In this document: one piece after another, positions 18,416 through 26,503 of the stretch
How the letters are laid out: every line of letters starts with the position of its first letter
Numbering within the stretch: the stretch's first letter is position 1
Program-made: the position numbers and the translations under genes
Virus record (IMG/VR): IMGVR_UViG_3300047548_001122
Coordinates: 62,001 to 126,000 of that record
DNA: 64,000 bases
Strand: one strand, 5' to 3'
Source of the DNA: a virus
Notes under the pieces: model-generated
The model's input: the letters and a program-made list of their open reading frames with translations, nothing else
What the model was told of the DNA's origin: nothing
Databases searched by the model: none

Positions 18416-19316
18416 CATACAACATCATAAAGATCAAGACCCAGATCATATTAACGTACATTGGGATAGCTTAACTATTTGTCAGTTAAAGTGTTCTTAT
18501 TGTTATGCTAGAAATGAGTATGGAAAAGAATGGGGTAAAATATCCAGTAAAACAATAATTGATGCTGTTTTGGATGCTCTGAATCGTAGTAGTTTAAATT
18601 TCAATTTAGGTTTGTTGGGTGGTGAACCAACTTTAGGTCCCCATTATTATTACATACTTGATTCGATTAGTAAAATGGAAAAGTTTAATTGGGTATATGT
18701 TGTAACTAATGGTGAAAAAGACTTGACAACTCATCCACATTATGATAGACTGGCTTTTCTTTTTAGTTATCATCCGGCAGATTGTACTGATCGAGATAGG
18801 TTTTTAAACAATATTCGACATATGTTGGATAGAGGTTATAAGTGTAAAGTGAATGTCATGCTCCACCACGATAAAAACTTATGGCCTAAGATTAAAGAGA
18901 TGTTTGAAATTTTGGAGAAAATTCCAAACCTTAAAGTTCATCCACATTTCCTTTACGGTAACAGTATCACCAAGTTGTTCAATTATAGAAAAGATTTTTG
19001 GGAATATTTTTCATTTTTGGAAAACTATGAAAAAGAATTGAAATATGATGATGACCTTTTTAATGATTATATCATATTCAGAGATAAATTAACGAACTTT
19101 AAAGGTTGGAGTTGTTATAATAACAATTATGAAATTGATGTTAGAGGTAACGTAGTTAAATTTTGTATGCCAAAAACAGATAATGTTAACCTCGTTCGTG
19201 ATAGGGATTTCTTTAAAAATATATCCAAAACTGTTCCTATGATTTGTCCACATAAAGCTTGCAATTGCGATGGACTCTTGAAACAATTAAAAGTAAAAAA
19301 TGAGCCAGATAGTTGA
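18405..19316 (+). CDS. Radical SAM protein (5 of 7)
   Basis: 303 residues. LTICQLKCSYCYARN supplies Cys 26, 30 and 33, and GGEP lies at 72-75. VVTNGEKDL, KCKVNVMLHH and the C-terminal CMPKTDN, ICPHKACNCDG follow; the last Cys group may hold an extra cluster. The C-terminal part is short compared with SPASM enzymes. It overlaps the GT2 gene by 11 bases and the next radical SAM gene by 17. It shares the general plan of the other members but no two are close copies, so each probably has its own step or substrate. Confidence 0.84.
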   Translation: MKYSIQHHKDQDPDHINVHWDSLTICQLKCSYCYARNEYGKEWGKISSKTIIDAVLDALNRSSLNFNLGLLGGEPTLGPHYYYILDSISKMEKFNWVYVVTNGEKDLTTHPHYDRLAFLFSYHPADCTDRDRFLNNIRHMLDRGYKCKVNVMLHHDKNLWPKIKEMFEILEKIPNLKVHPHFLYGNSITKLFNYRKDFWEYFSFLENYEKELKYDDDLFNDYIIFRDKLTNFKGWSCYNNNYEIDVRGNVVKFCMPKTDNVNLVRDRDFFKNISKTVPMICPHKACNCDGLLKQLKVKNEPDS

Positions 19317-20058
19317 ATGGGAAATTACACTTAAATGTAATTACAAATGCACTTACTGTACGAATTTGGATCCAAGTATACGACCTGAACTCGATGAAAG
19401 TAAAATAAGAGAATTTATTGCGAACTTAGGACAAAAGTATCCTGGTGTGGAAGTATTTATTTTTGGTGGTGAACCTTTTGTTCACCCTAAGATAGAATTC
19501 ATTATAAAAACTTTTAATGAACACAAAATACCTTTTGTAATTCAAACCAACTTCAGTAATTATAGTCGAGAAAAGATTCGAAAAATAACTGATCCTTTTA
19601 AGATCAATATTAGTGTTCATCCCACCGAAACTTCTATAGATGATATTGTGGAAGGACTCAAGAGCACAAACGTCAATATAAAAACGATAGATGTTATGTA
19701 TACTGGTCAAGATGCAATAAAATATTATTTTGCAGTTAAAAAAGCTATCGAACATGACAATTTATTTTTAACTCCAATTACAGATTTTGGAGATGGTTAT
19801 AGTGACAATTTACTTCTACAATACCTTGCATTGAAGAAAAAAACGGTATATAAAAATATAATTAAATTTGAAAATGTAAAAAGATTGGATCGTCAACGTA
19901 GTGAAATTTGGGCAGATCCTAATTTTAAAACTTTTGGAAAGCCCTGTTTATACAAAGATAAATATTTTTTATATTCTCCCAATTTAGAATTGTATAATTG
20001 TTGTTATAGAATAAAAGTGGACAAATTGTGTCCGAAAACAAAATGTTTTTTAATGTGA
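19300..20058 (+). CDS. Radical SAM protein (6 of 7), compact
   Basis: 252 residues, the smallest of the set. LKCNYKCTYC supplies Cys 13, 17 and 20; GGEP is at 56-59. The end carries KPCLYKDKY, LYNCCYRIKVDKLCPKTKC, a dense Cys group likely to hold an auxiliary cluster. The 17-base overlap with the previous gene and 6-base gap to the next place it in the same transcript. Its size is close to that of minimal radical SAM enzymes, such as activases or queuosine-type QueE, but the VFIFGGEP context and C-terminal Cys group do not identify a known reaction. Confidence 0.84.
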   Translation: MSQIVEWEITLKCNYKCTYCTNLDPSIRPELDESKIREFIANLGQKYPGVEVFIFGGEPFVHPKIEFIIKTFNEHKIPFVIQTNFSNYSREKIRKITDPFKINISVHPTETSIDDIVEGLKSTNVNIKTIDVMYTGQDAIKYYFAVKKAIEHDNLFLTPITDFGDGYSDNLLLQYLALKKKTVYKNIIKFENVKRLDRQRSEIWADPNFKTFGKPCLYKDKYFLYSPNLELYNCCYRIKVDKLCPKTKCFLM

Positions 20059-20064
20059 TGTTAT

Positions 20065-20880
20065 ATGAGATATCTTTTAGCTGGCGCTTTCAGTAAATCA
20101 ATACCGATAATAAAATTTTTAACACATAAGTTGGTAGACAACACCAAACTTGTGGTTTATGATGGTGTGAATAAATGTAAATGGAATGGCGGAAGAATTA
20201 ATCGGGATGTTTATTATAGTGATGCGTTAATAGACTATTACTATAGTAAAGATATCAGTATTGCTCTTACGATGAGTAATCATAAAATTGATTTATCGGA
20301 TGAAACAGGAAATCACCTGCTAGAAAAATTTCACAAAGAAGGTAATGCCTTAATTATTGTTAATGATGATTTAAGGCAATACGTCAGAAAAAACTTTCCC
20401 AAATACGATTTAATTTATAGTATTACTGGTATGGGTCTGTTAAACATTCCTTTACAAGATAGTGATATTGCTTGGTATAAAGACTTGGAAAGTAAGTATG
20501 ATTGGATTGTTCCGAGATTTGAACATGTATTTGATTCTAGAGCTTCGGAGTTAGATAGAAACAAATGGGAAGTTATGTTAAATGACACTTGCGTTTGGGG
20601 TTGTAAACATTGGGATGAACATTTCAAAGCAATCGCAGATGAAAATACCGCTGGTCGTCCATATAGTAAACAGGTAGAAGAATGTTGGTTGCCAAAATTT
20701 GATTTTAATAAAGATAGTAAATATCCTCCAATGGATATCAAACCAGAAAACATGCGTAAACTTTTGGACGTTGGTGTAAGAAGTTTTAAAATTACCGGTA
20801 GAGAAATGACAGATGATGAATATTATGGTGAATTGACGAGATTCATTAATCGAAGTTTAGAGGCATTAAAAAATGGATGA
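20065..20880 (+). CDS. U32-peptidase-like protein
   Basis: 271 residues. The middle and end recall the U32 family (UbiU/UbiV, RlhA, TrhP and relatives): WIVPRFEHVFDSRASELDR, MLNDTCVWGC with Cys 176 and 180, then Cys 207, and a C-terminal FKITGREMTDDEYYGEL close to the family's F-K-I-x-G-R end. U32 proteins bind an Fe-S cluster through several Cys and take part in hydroxylation or nucleotide modification, rarely true proteolysis. The N-terminus differs from typical members and may not be conserved. It lies between two radical SAM genes, so it may act in the same pathway. The assignment is moderate and the reaction unknown. Confidence 0.55.
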   Translation: MRYLLAGAFSKSIPIIKFLTHKLVDNTKLVVYDGVNKCKWNGGRINRDVYYSDALIDYYYSKDISIALTMSNHKIDLSDETGNHLLEKFHKEGNALIIVNDDLRQYVRKNFPKYDLIYSITGMGLLNIPLQDSDIAWYKDLESKYDWIVPRFEHVFDSRASELDRNKWEVMLNDTCVWGCKHWDEHFKAIADENTAGRPYSKQVEECWLPKFDFNKDSKYPPMDIKPENMRKLLDVGVRSFKITGREMTDDEYYGELTRFINRSLEALKNG

Positions 20881-21943
20881 CTGGAAAAAAATCAAAGTCG
20901 TTCGAAAAAAAGAGGACATGCAAGTTGGCCTAATTAAGCCAGAAAAAACTTATAATGTACTGAAAATAAATGACCAAGAAGGTAGACATATCGATTATTC
21001 TGTAACATTTAGAATAACCGAAGCTTGTGATTTGAAATGTAATTATTGCCATTGGCATAGTGGTAGACACTATTCTTTTGAAGATATTATTACTAGCATT
21101 GATAATCTTTTTGTGTTCTTCAAAAAACAGAAATTCAAAAGTGTTGTTTTTTATTATCACGGTGGAGAACCAACTCGACATCCTAAATGCGTTGATATTC
21201 TAAAGTATATACACCAAAAAGGTAAAGAAACTGGAATTATAGCATATAATGAAATGCAAACCAATTTAACGATTGGTGAAGAAAAATTAAAAGATATGTT
21301 GCCGTATTGCGACATGTTCAATGTGAGTTTTCACTATCTGGAGTTGAAGAGATTGAATAAACTCAAGAACTTTGATAGTAATTGGGAACTATTAAAAAAA
21401 TTAGGTATATCCATTCATAACATGGATATTATGATGGAGAATGTAGAAAGAGGTAATCGATGGTATCAAAACAAAGTTATAGAAATAATACCAGAAGAAT
21501 TTTATGAAAGAGTCAAATACTATCTAACATATGATAAAATTGTGAATAGTGAAATGATATACGGGTTCTGCCATTATGTTTATCCGGAAGATGTGGCAGA
21601 AAAACATATGGCATTTTATAGAGAACATAATAAAACTGAACAAAAATATGAAATCGATGGAAAAATATACACAACAAATGACTTGTTTAAATTAGGTGTT
21701 GATGCTCGAGGTTGGAAGTGTGCGGCAGGACAAGAAAGTATTACAATTAATGGTGATGGAAATGTTTTTAATTGTGGTATACACATGACGAATTATATAA
21801 GAGAAAGTGCTCCAGAAAAGCCATACACAAATTTAGTTCACGATGAGGCAGCTGTAACTAAAATGTCGATATTATATAAAACTGGAACTGTTTGTAGATG
21901 GGATTATTGTGGTGGCGATTTTTATTTGAGTAGAAAACCATGA
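20873..21943 (+). CDS. Radical SAM protein (7 of 7) with N-terminal extension
   Basis: 356 residues. A 50-residue leader precedes EACDLKCNYC (Cys 52, 56, 59); HGGEP is at 96-100. The C-terminus has KCAAGQESITINGDGNVFNC, the strand-loop pattern that opens a SPASM/twitch domain, and a final CRWDYCGGDFYLS. This supports one or more auxiliary clusters. It overlaps the U32-like gene by 8 bases and the next SDR gene by 4. The extension might bind a partner or substrate. No specific reaction can be read from the sequence. Confidence 0.85.
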   Translation: MDDWKKIKVVRKKEDMQVGLIKPEKTYNVLKINDQEGRHIDYSVTFRITEACDLKCNYCHWHSGRHYSFEDIITSIDNLFVFFKKQKFKSVVFYYHGGEPTRHPKCVDILKYIHQKGKETGIIAYNEMQTNLTIGEEKLKDMLPYCDMFNVSFHYLELKRLNKLKNFDSNWELLKKLGISIHNMDIMMENVERGNRWYQNKVIEIIPEEFYERVKYYLTYDKIVNSEMIYGFCHYVYPEDVAEKHMAFYREHNKTEQKYEIDGKIYTTNDLFKLGVDARGWKCAAGQESITINGDGNVFNCGIHMTNYIRESAPEKPYTNLVHDEAAVTKMSILYKTGTVCRWDYCGGDFYLSRKP

Positions 21944-22560
21944 AATGCGCTATAACAGGACATACTAGAGGATTAGGCAAATCTCTCTATAATCACTTTA
22001 AAGAAAAAGGATGGGAAGTAATTGGATTTAGTACAACCAATGGATATTTTTTACCTGATGCTTTAGAAAAAGTAATTGAAGAGTCGAATGGTTGCGATTT
22101 GTTCATCAACAATACATTTGCACAGGGACATCAAATCGATCTGTTACATGCTTTGAAATATAAGGTTAAAAATATGGTTGTTTGTGGATCGATTGCTAGA
22201 ACTGAACCATTAAACGAAATACTGTATGGTGATTATGTAGACATTAAAACCGAGTTAGCAAAGTCTTGTAATATTTTAAGTATCAGTAATGACAGTAGAT
22301 TAATGAATATATTACATTTGGATTTGGGATTTTTAGAAGGTAGTGTTGAAAACATTTTAGATCCTACAGAATTTATAAGTGATTATACAATAGGTTTTAA
22401 TGATGTAATCTCCGCAATTGAATTATGGTTGTTGCATCCTAAGATTAAACAAATTGAATTTTCCTGGAAATTAACTCCTTTTTTGGAAACTAGACTTAAA
22501 CGAGCCACAAATAATCCAGATTCATTAAATAAACTTTTATCTGACATAAATGAAGCGTGA
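21940..22560 (+). CDS. Short-chain dehydrogenase/reductase-like protein
   Basis: 206 residues. MKCAITGHTRGLGKSLYNHF carries the GxxxGxG nucleotide-binding turn of classical SDR enzymes (T-G-H-T-R-G-L-G). LFINNTFAQGH resembles the NNAG motif and MVVCGSIARTEP the catalytic Ser strand. The usual Tyr-x3-Lys pair is replaced by a less certain YVDIKTELAKS (Tyr then Lys with different spacing), so activity cannot be assumed. It could reduce or oxidise a sugar or small carbonyl compound using NAD(P). It overlaps the radical SAM gene before it (4 bases) and the transketolase gene after it (11 bases). Confidence 0.65.
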   Translation: MKCAITGHTRGLGKSLYNHFKEKGWEVIGFSTTNGYFLPDALEKVIEESNGCDLFINNTFAQGHQIDLLHALKYKVKNMVVCGSIARTEPLNEILYGDYVDIKTELAKSCNILSISNDSRLMNILHLDLGFLEGSVENILDPTEFISDYTIGFNDVISAIELWLLHPKIKQIEFSWKLTPFLETRLKRATNNPDSLNKLLSDINEA

Positions 22561-23278
22561 ACTTTTAAAATATTCCTACGAAAATCAACTATCGCATATT
22601 CCTAGTGCGTTAAGTATGATTGATTATGTTGAAGTTTTATTTACAAGTAAACATGTAACTAAGGATGATTATATTATTATAGGAAAACCTTTTGGTTCCC
22701 AAGCTTATTATTTGATTTGGCGAAGATTAGGATATTTAAATAATATTGAAAAATTGAGTGTTGGTGTTAAACATGAAGAAATAGACTTTGTTGATTTTAG
22801 TGAAGAAACTATGGGAAATGCACTTGGTGTTTCTATAGGAGTAGCAATTTCCAATCCAGAAAAACGTGTTTGGGTGAATATAAGTGATGCTTCATTACAG
22901 ATGGGAAATACTTTAGAAGCAATACAGTTTATCGGACATAATAAAATAAAAAACATCTTTTTGACAATTGATTATAATAATGCTCAAGTTACCGGTAAAA
23001 CACAAGATGTATTGAGTGTATCTCCAGTAGTAAATATGTTTGAAAATTATGGATGGAATCTACAGATTGTGGACGGACATGAACACAGTGTTATAAAAAA
23101 ATCTTTAGATAATTTGTCTAAATTTTTACCAAATGTTATAGTGTTCCAAACCAAAAAAGGCAAATCTATTCAAAGTATGGAAAATGATGTTAAAAAGTGG
23201 CATTATAAAAAAATTGAAACGTCAGAAGAATTAGACTTTTTATTAGAAGAAATTTATCATGAGACAACAACTACATAA
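22550..23278 (+). CDS. Transketolase N-terminal half (thiamine diphosphate-binding subunit)
   Basis: 242 residues corresponding to the pyrophosphate-binding domain of transketolase. SHIPSALSMIDY matches the early conserved His-containing motif, EETMGNALGVSIGVA the following helix, and SDASLQMGNTLEA...DYNNAQVTGKT the cofactor site: D113 and N143 are 30 residues apart, as for the metal-binding Asp/Asn pair of E. coli TktA. The usual GDG is SDA here. With the next gene it would transfer a two-carbon ketol unit between sugars. Split transketolases exist in bacteria and archaea. It overlaps both neighbours, by 11 and 20 bases. Confidence 0.8.
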   Translation: MKRELLKYSYENQLSHIPSALSMIDYVEVLFTSKHVTKDDYIIIGKPFGSQAYYLIWRRLGYLNNIEKLSVGVKHEEIDFVDFSEETMGNALGVSIGVAISNPEKRVWVNISDASLQMGNTLEAIQFIGHNKIKNIFLTIDYNNAQVTGKTQDVLSVSPVVNMFENYGWNLQIVDGHEHSVIKKSLDNLSKFLPNVIVFQTKKGKSIQSMENDVKKWHYKKIETSEELDFLLEEIYHETTTT

Positions 23279-23735
23279 ATTCTTAAATCGTTATCCTGGT
23301 GAAGTTTATTTTTTACACTGTGATATGTGGAAATGGTTAGACTCGAACTATAAACAAATAAATTGTGGCGTACAAGAACCAAACATGGTTAACATTGCAG
23401 CAGGTTTGGCCAGCCAAGGTAAAAAAGTGATTATATACGGTGTAGCTGGATTTGTGATTTATAAAAGTTATGAACAAATAAAACTTAACATAAAAGGTTG
23501 GGCAGAAAAATACGGAAGTATAATTTTTGTAAATGCGGGTGCTAATGGAGCCTATAAAATATGTGGCAGGGGACATTTGTTAGATGATGATGAACAACTA
23601 ATGAATTCTCTCGGTATTGATTTTTATGATCCAATTGACACTTCAACCTTTATAAGAAATGTTAAAGATGGACTAAAAAGTCCTGGTGTAAGATATCTTA
23701 GACTTGGTTGGGACAACGAAGTATGGAAAAAATAG
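23259..23735 (+). CDS. Transketolase pyrimidine-binding half, lacking the C-terminal domain
   Basis: 158 residues matching the pyrimidine-binding (central) domain of transketolase. NCGVQEPNMVNIAAGLASQGKK contains the Glu (residue 40) that activates thiamine diphosphate, followed by VIIYGVAGFVIYKSYEQIK. The third, C-terminal domain found in cellular enzymes is absent, as in some split or sugar-biosynthetic transketolase-like proteins. It starts inside the end of the N-terminal gene in another frame (20-base overlap). Either a natural two-subunit enzyme or a frameshift could explain this; the clean ends favour two genes. It ends 12 bases into the next gene. Confidence 0.78.
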   Translation: MRQQLHKFLNRYPGEVYFLHCDMWKWLDSNYKQINCGVQEPNMVNIAAGLASQGKKVIIYGVAGFVIYKSYEQIKLNIKGWAEKYGSIIFVNAGANGAYKICGRGHLLDDDEQLMNSLGIDFYDPIDTSTFIRNVKDGLKSPGVRYLRLGWDNEVWKK

Positions 23736-24325
23736 TTGTTACTGGATCAACAGGATTCATAGGAAGTAATCTTTGCCTACAGTTGGAAAAAAGAGGTTTT
23801 GATGTAATAAGAATGAATCGTAGTTTTTTTCCAATTGAGTCTTGTTATAGAATTTACCATTTAGCTTGTCCATCCACAACAAAGAGAATAAACGATAATC
23901 CAACAGAAATAATGGATATAATTTTTGACAGAACTAGGCAAGCATTAGATATTTGCCGTTCTTCTTTGTTTATAAATGCCTCGACCTATGGTGTGAATTT
24001 CATTGACGAATCTAAACAATCGTGTTATAATATAGCCAAACTTTCGATGGAATACTATCTAAAATATAGTGGAATAAAGTATCTTAATTATAGATTACCT
24101 TCAGTTTATGGTGAAGGTATGCATGATGATAACTTCATAAAAAGATGTATTGACAATACCGCATATAAACCAAAAAATCCTGAACAAAAATATTTTATTT
24201 CACATATTGATGATGTGATAGAATCTCTTATAAATTTAACAGAACTTAAAATTGAAGAGACAACTTTAGGATCGATATATAAAGATTTTGGTTCAGGAAA
24301 AAGAGGATTAAAAAAATATGTCTAA
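23723..24325 (+). CDS. NAD-dependent sugar epimerase/dehydratase, short
   Basis: 200 residues from ATG 23723; an in-frame TTG at 23708 would add only five residues and has no better ribosome site. VVTGSTGFIGSNL is the GxxGxxG NAD-binding motif of extended SDR enzymes, YHLACPSTT the expected following strand, and YNIAKLSMEYY the catalytic Tyr-x3-Lys. LNYRLPSVYGEGM and FISHIDDVIESL are also typical. At 200 residues it is shorter than usual (about 310), with a reduced substrate-binding part. It should interconvert or dehydrate a nucleotide sugar. It overlaps the transketolase half by 13 bases and the halogenase by 8. Confidence 0.8.
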   Translation: MEKIVVTGSTGFIGSNLCLQLEKRGFDVIRMNRSFFPIESCYRIYHLACPSTTKRINDNPTEIMDIIFDRTRQALDICRSSLFINASTYGVNFIDESKQSCYNIAKLSMEYYLKYSGIKYLNYRLPSVYGEGMHDDNFIKRCIDNTAYKPKNPEQKYFISHIDDVIESLINLTELKIEETTLGSIYKDFGSGKRGLKKYV

Positions 24326-25583
24326 TATAGAAAACATTGTTGTTATTGGTGCAGGAACTACAGGATATTTGACAGTCTTTCATTTATGTGAAACTTATCC
24401 GAATAAAAAAATTACTTGGATTTATCCCGAAGAAAATCAACCTATAGGTGTTGGAGAAGCTATAATACCAGATGTTAGTAAGTTTTTGAATAATTTTGGA
24501 ATAACACATAAAGACATTTTAAAGAATTGTAACGGCACATTAAAATTTGGCATTTATTTAAAAGGTTGGAATACGCCAGGCGAAGATTTTACTTTTCCTT
24601 TTGGATACGAATCGGTTAATATCAAACATAATTCGGCAAGTCAAGATCGAATTATGAAAACTCATAAGATACCGAAAGGTATATTTGAATATCAAAACAT
24701 ATCGACACATTTTAGAGCTACAGAATTGTTGATGTACATGGATAAAGTAAAAGAAAAATATTTAAATTTGAAAGTCGTTAGGAAAGAAGTAACATTAAAT
24801 GAGATTAAAGATAGTTATGATTTAGTTATAGACTGTACTGGATTTGAAAGAAAAATAAGTTATCTACCAGATAATTTTAAAAACATTAACGATAAGATAC
24901 CAAACAATCAAGTTTTTCTTTTTAGGCATAATTATACCGATAGAGAAAAACAGTGTGTTCCTTATACGGTTGCTGAAGCAATGAATTATGGATGGTGTTT
25001 TAATATACCTTTGAGAAATGAACTGGCGTGTGGTTATGTACACGATAATAAATTTGATGTTACAGATGAATATATTCAGTATTTGGAAAAAAAGTTTAAC
25101 ATAAAAGTTCAACCAGAGCAATTGAAAAAATTAAAGATGATAACTGGTAGAAACAAAGTACACTTAAAAGATAATGTTGTTGCTATGGGACTTTCATCCT
25201 GTTTCATAGAACCCTTAGAATCTACTGGTTTATATTTGGTAACTAGTTCTTTGAGAAAGCTCTGCGACTACATTGATGAAAAAATTACTGAAAATGAATA
25301 TAACTTTTTTATTAATGAAGAATTTGATACAATTACCGATTTTATAGTCGAACATTATAAGTTTTCCAAGAGGAGTAACGATTATTGGAATTTTTACAAA
25401 AGCGTAAAAACTAAAAAACGTACAATTAATATTTTTCCCAATTCTGGTTGGGATACTATAAGAAGTGGTTTTTTACCTGAAGTTAAAAGACCTACAGAAT
25501 CTTTGGATGGAAAAGAATTGATAGAAATACATAGAGGCAAACCTTTTCATGAATGGATATTGGAGGAAGAAAATTATATATGA
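24318..25583 (+). CDS. Flavin-dependent halogenase (tryptophan halogenase family)
   Basis: 421 residues. IVVIGAGTTGYLTVFHL is the FAD-binding GxGxxG; IGVGEAIIP follows as in PrnA and RebH. K76 in NGTLKFGIYLKGW aligns with the catalytic Lys79 of PrnA, and FIEPLEST (Glu 298) matches the segment holding PrnA Glu346. The GWxWxIP family signature reads GWCFNIP (225-231), with Phe for the second Trp. Members use reduced FAD, oxygen and chloride or bromide to halogenate an aromatic ring; the reductase would have to be host-supplied. Most of the family remains uncharacterised and may act on substrates other than free tryptophan. It overlaps both neighbours. Confidence 0.85.
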   Translation: MSNIENIVVIGAGTTGYLTVFHLCETYPNKKITWIYPEENQPIGVGEAIIPDVSKFLNNFGITHKDILKNCNGTLKFGIYLKGWNTPGEDFTFPFGYESVNIKHNSASQDRIMKTHKIPKGIFEYQNISTHFRATELLMYMDKVKEKYLNLKVVRKEVTLNEIKDSYDLVIDCTGFERKISYLPDNFKNINDKIPNNQVFLFRHNYTDREKQCVPYTVAEAMNYGWCFNIPLRNELACGYVHDNKFDVTDEYIQYLEKKFNIKVQPEQLKKLKMITGRNKVHLKDNVVAMGLSSCFIEPLESTGLYLVTSSLRKLCDYIDEKITENEYNFFINEEFDTITDFIVEHYKFSKRSNDYWNFYKSVKTKKRTINIFPNSGWDTIRSGFLPEVKRPTESLDGKELIEIHRGKPFHEWILEEENYI

Positions 25584-26503
25584 ATAATTTAATTTTAGGT
25601 GGTGCTGGGTTTATAGGTCAACATTTAACTCATAAATTATTGAAAACTCGCCAACAGAGAGTAACAATTATTGATAATCTTTCCACCAGTAAAATAAATC
25701 TTGATGAATTTTCCGAATATAAAAATCTTTTTAGTTTTATACATGCCGATATTCAAAGTTTGGAGGATAAACAGTTACTTAAATTGATGAGGGATAATAA
25801 TAGAGTTTTTCATTTTGCTGGTAGTGTTGGAGTGGAACACATCGACAAAAATCCAAAAGAAACACTATTCAATAATGTTTCCCTTACAAATAAACTTTTA
25901 CCTCTTTTTAGAGAATCTAAAAGACATGTGATTTTTTCTAGTACAAGTGAGGTTTATGGAAATGGACCATTTAATGAGGAAGATTCTTGTAACATTGGTC
26001 CTAGCAATAAATTAAGATGGGGTTATGCTGCCAGTAAATTGATGACAGAATTTTTGTTGAATGCTAGTGAAATGCCTTCAACTATATTTCGTTTTTTTAA
26101 CATTGTTGGTCCAGGACAATTATCCGACTATGGTATGGTTTTACCAAGATTTGTGGAGTCTGCAAAACGAAATGAGGATTTAATTGTTTATGGAACAGGA
26201 GAACAAATACGCTGTTTTTTTCATATTGATGATGCGACAGATGCTATAATCAAATGCAGTGGTTTTAAAAATGAACTATTCAATATTGGTAATGACAATC
26301 CTGTTACGATAAACGAACTTGCAAAAAAAGTAATAGAAATTAGCGGTTCTAACAGTAAAATTATTCACGTTCCTTATGAAAAAGCATTCAGTAATAATCA
26401 TCAAGACATTCAAACCAGAATTCCTGATATTACTAAACTTAGAGAAAAAACAGGGTTTAAACCTAAACACGATTTAGAAAAAATAATAATGGATATGTTA
26501 TGA
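25580..26503 (+). CDS. NAD-dependent nucleotide-sugar epimerase/dehydratase
   Basis: 307 residues from ATG 25580; an earlier in-frame ATG at 25553 would add nine residues inside the halogenase gene and lacks the NAD motif lead-in. LILGGAGFIGQHL gives the NAD-binding turn; FSSTSEVYG holds the catalytic Ser/Thr region and WGYAASKLMTE the Tyr-x3-Lys. RFFNIVGPGQ, FFHIDDATDAI and FNIGNDNPVTI complete the extended SDR pattern of UDP-glucose 4-epimerase and UDP-glucuronate decarboxylase. The UGD-like gene upstream makes a uronic acid route plausible. It overlaps the halogenase and the next deacetylase by four bases each. Confidence 0.85.
   Translation: MNNLILGGAGFIGQHLTHKLLKTRQQRVTIIDNLSTSKINLDEFSEYKNLFSFIHADIQSLEDKQLLKLMRDNNRVFHFAGSVGVEHIDKNPKETLFNNVSLTNKLLPLFRESKRHVIFSSTSEVYGNGPFNEEDSCNIGPSNKLRWGYAASKLMTEFLLNASEMPSTIFRFFNIVGPGQLSDYGMVLPRFVESAKRNEDLIVYGTGEQIRCFFHIDDATDAIIKCSGFKNELFNIGNDNPVTINELAKKVIEISGSNSKIIHVPYEKAFSNNHQDIQTRIPDITKLREKTGFKPKHDLEKIIMDML

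Noticed and set aside
21940-22560. Active classical SDR with Tyr-x3-Lys
   Set aside because: The exact catalytic spacing is not seen, so activity is not claimed and only the fold family is called.
23708-23722. TTG at 23708 as the epimerase start
   Set aside because: The ATG at 23723 begins at the NAD-binding strand, and nothing favours the TTG.
22550-23735. A single transketolase broken by a frameshift
   Set aside because: Both halves have normal domain ends and overlapping genes are the rule here. Kept as an alternative to test, not as the call.
25553-25579. ATG at 25553 as the second epimerase start
   Set aside because: The extra nine residues have no family match, and the ATG at 25580 follows GGAGG and starts just before the NAD motif.
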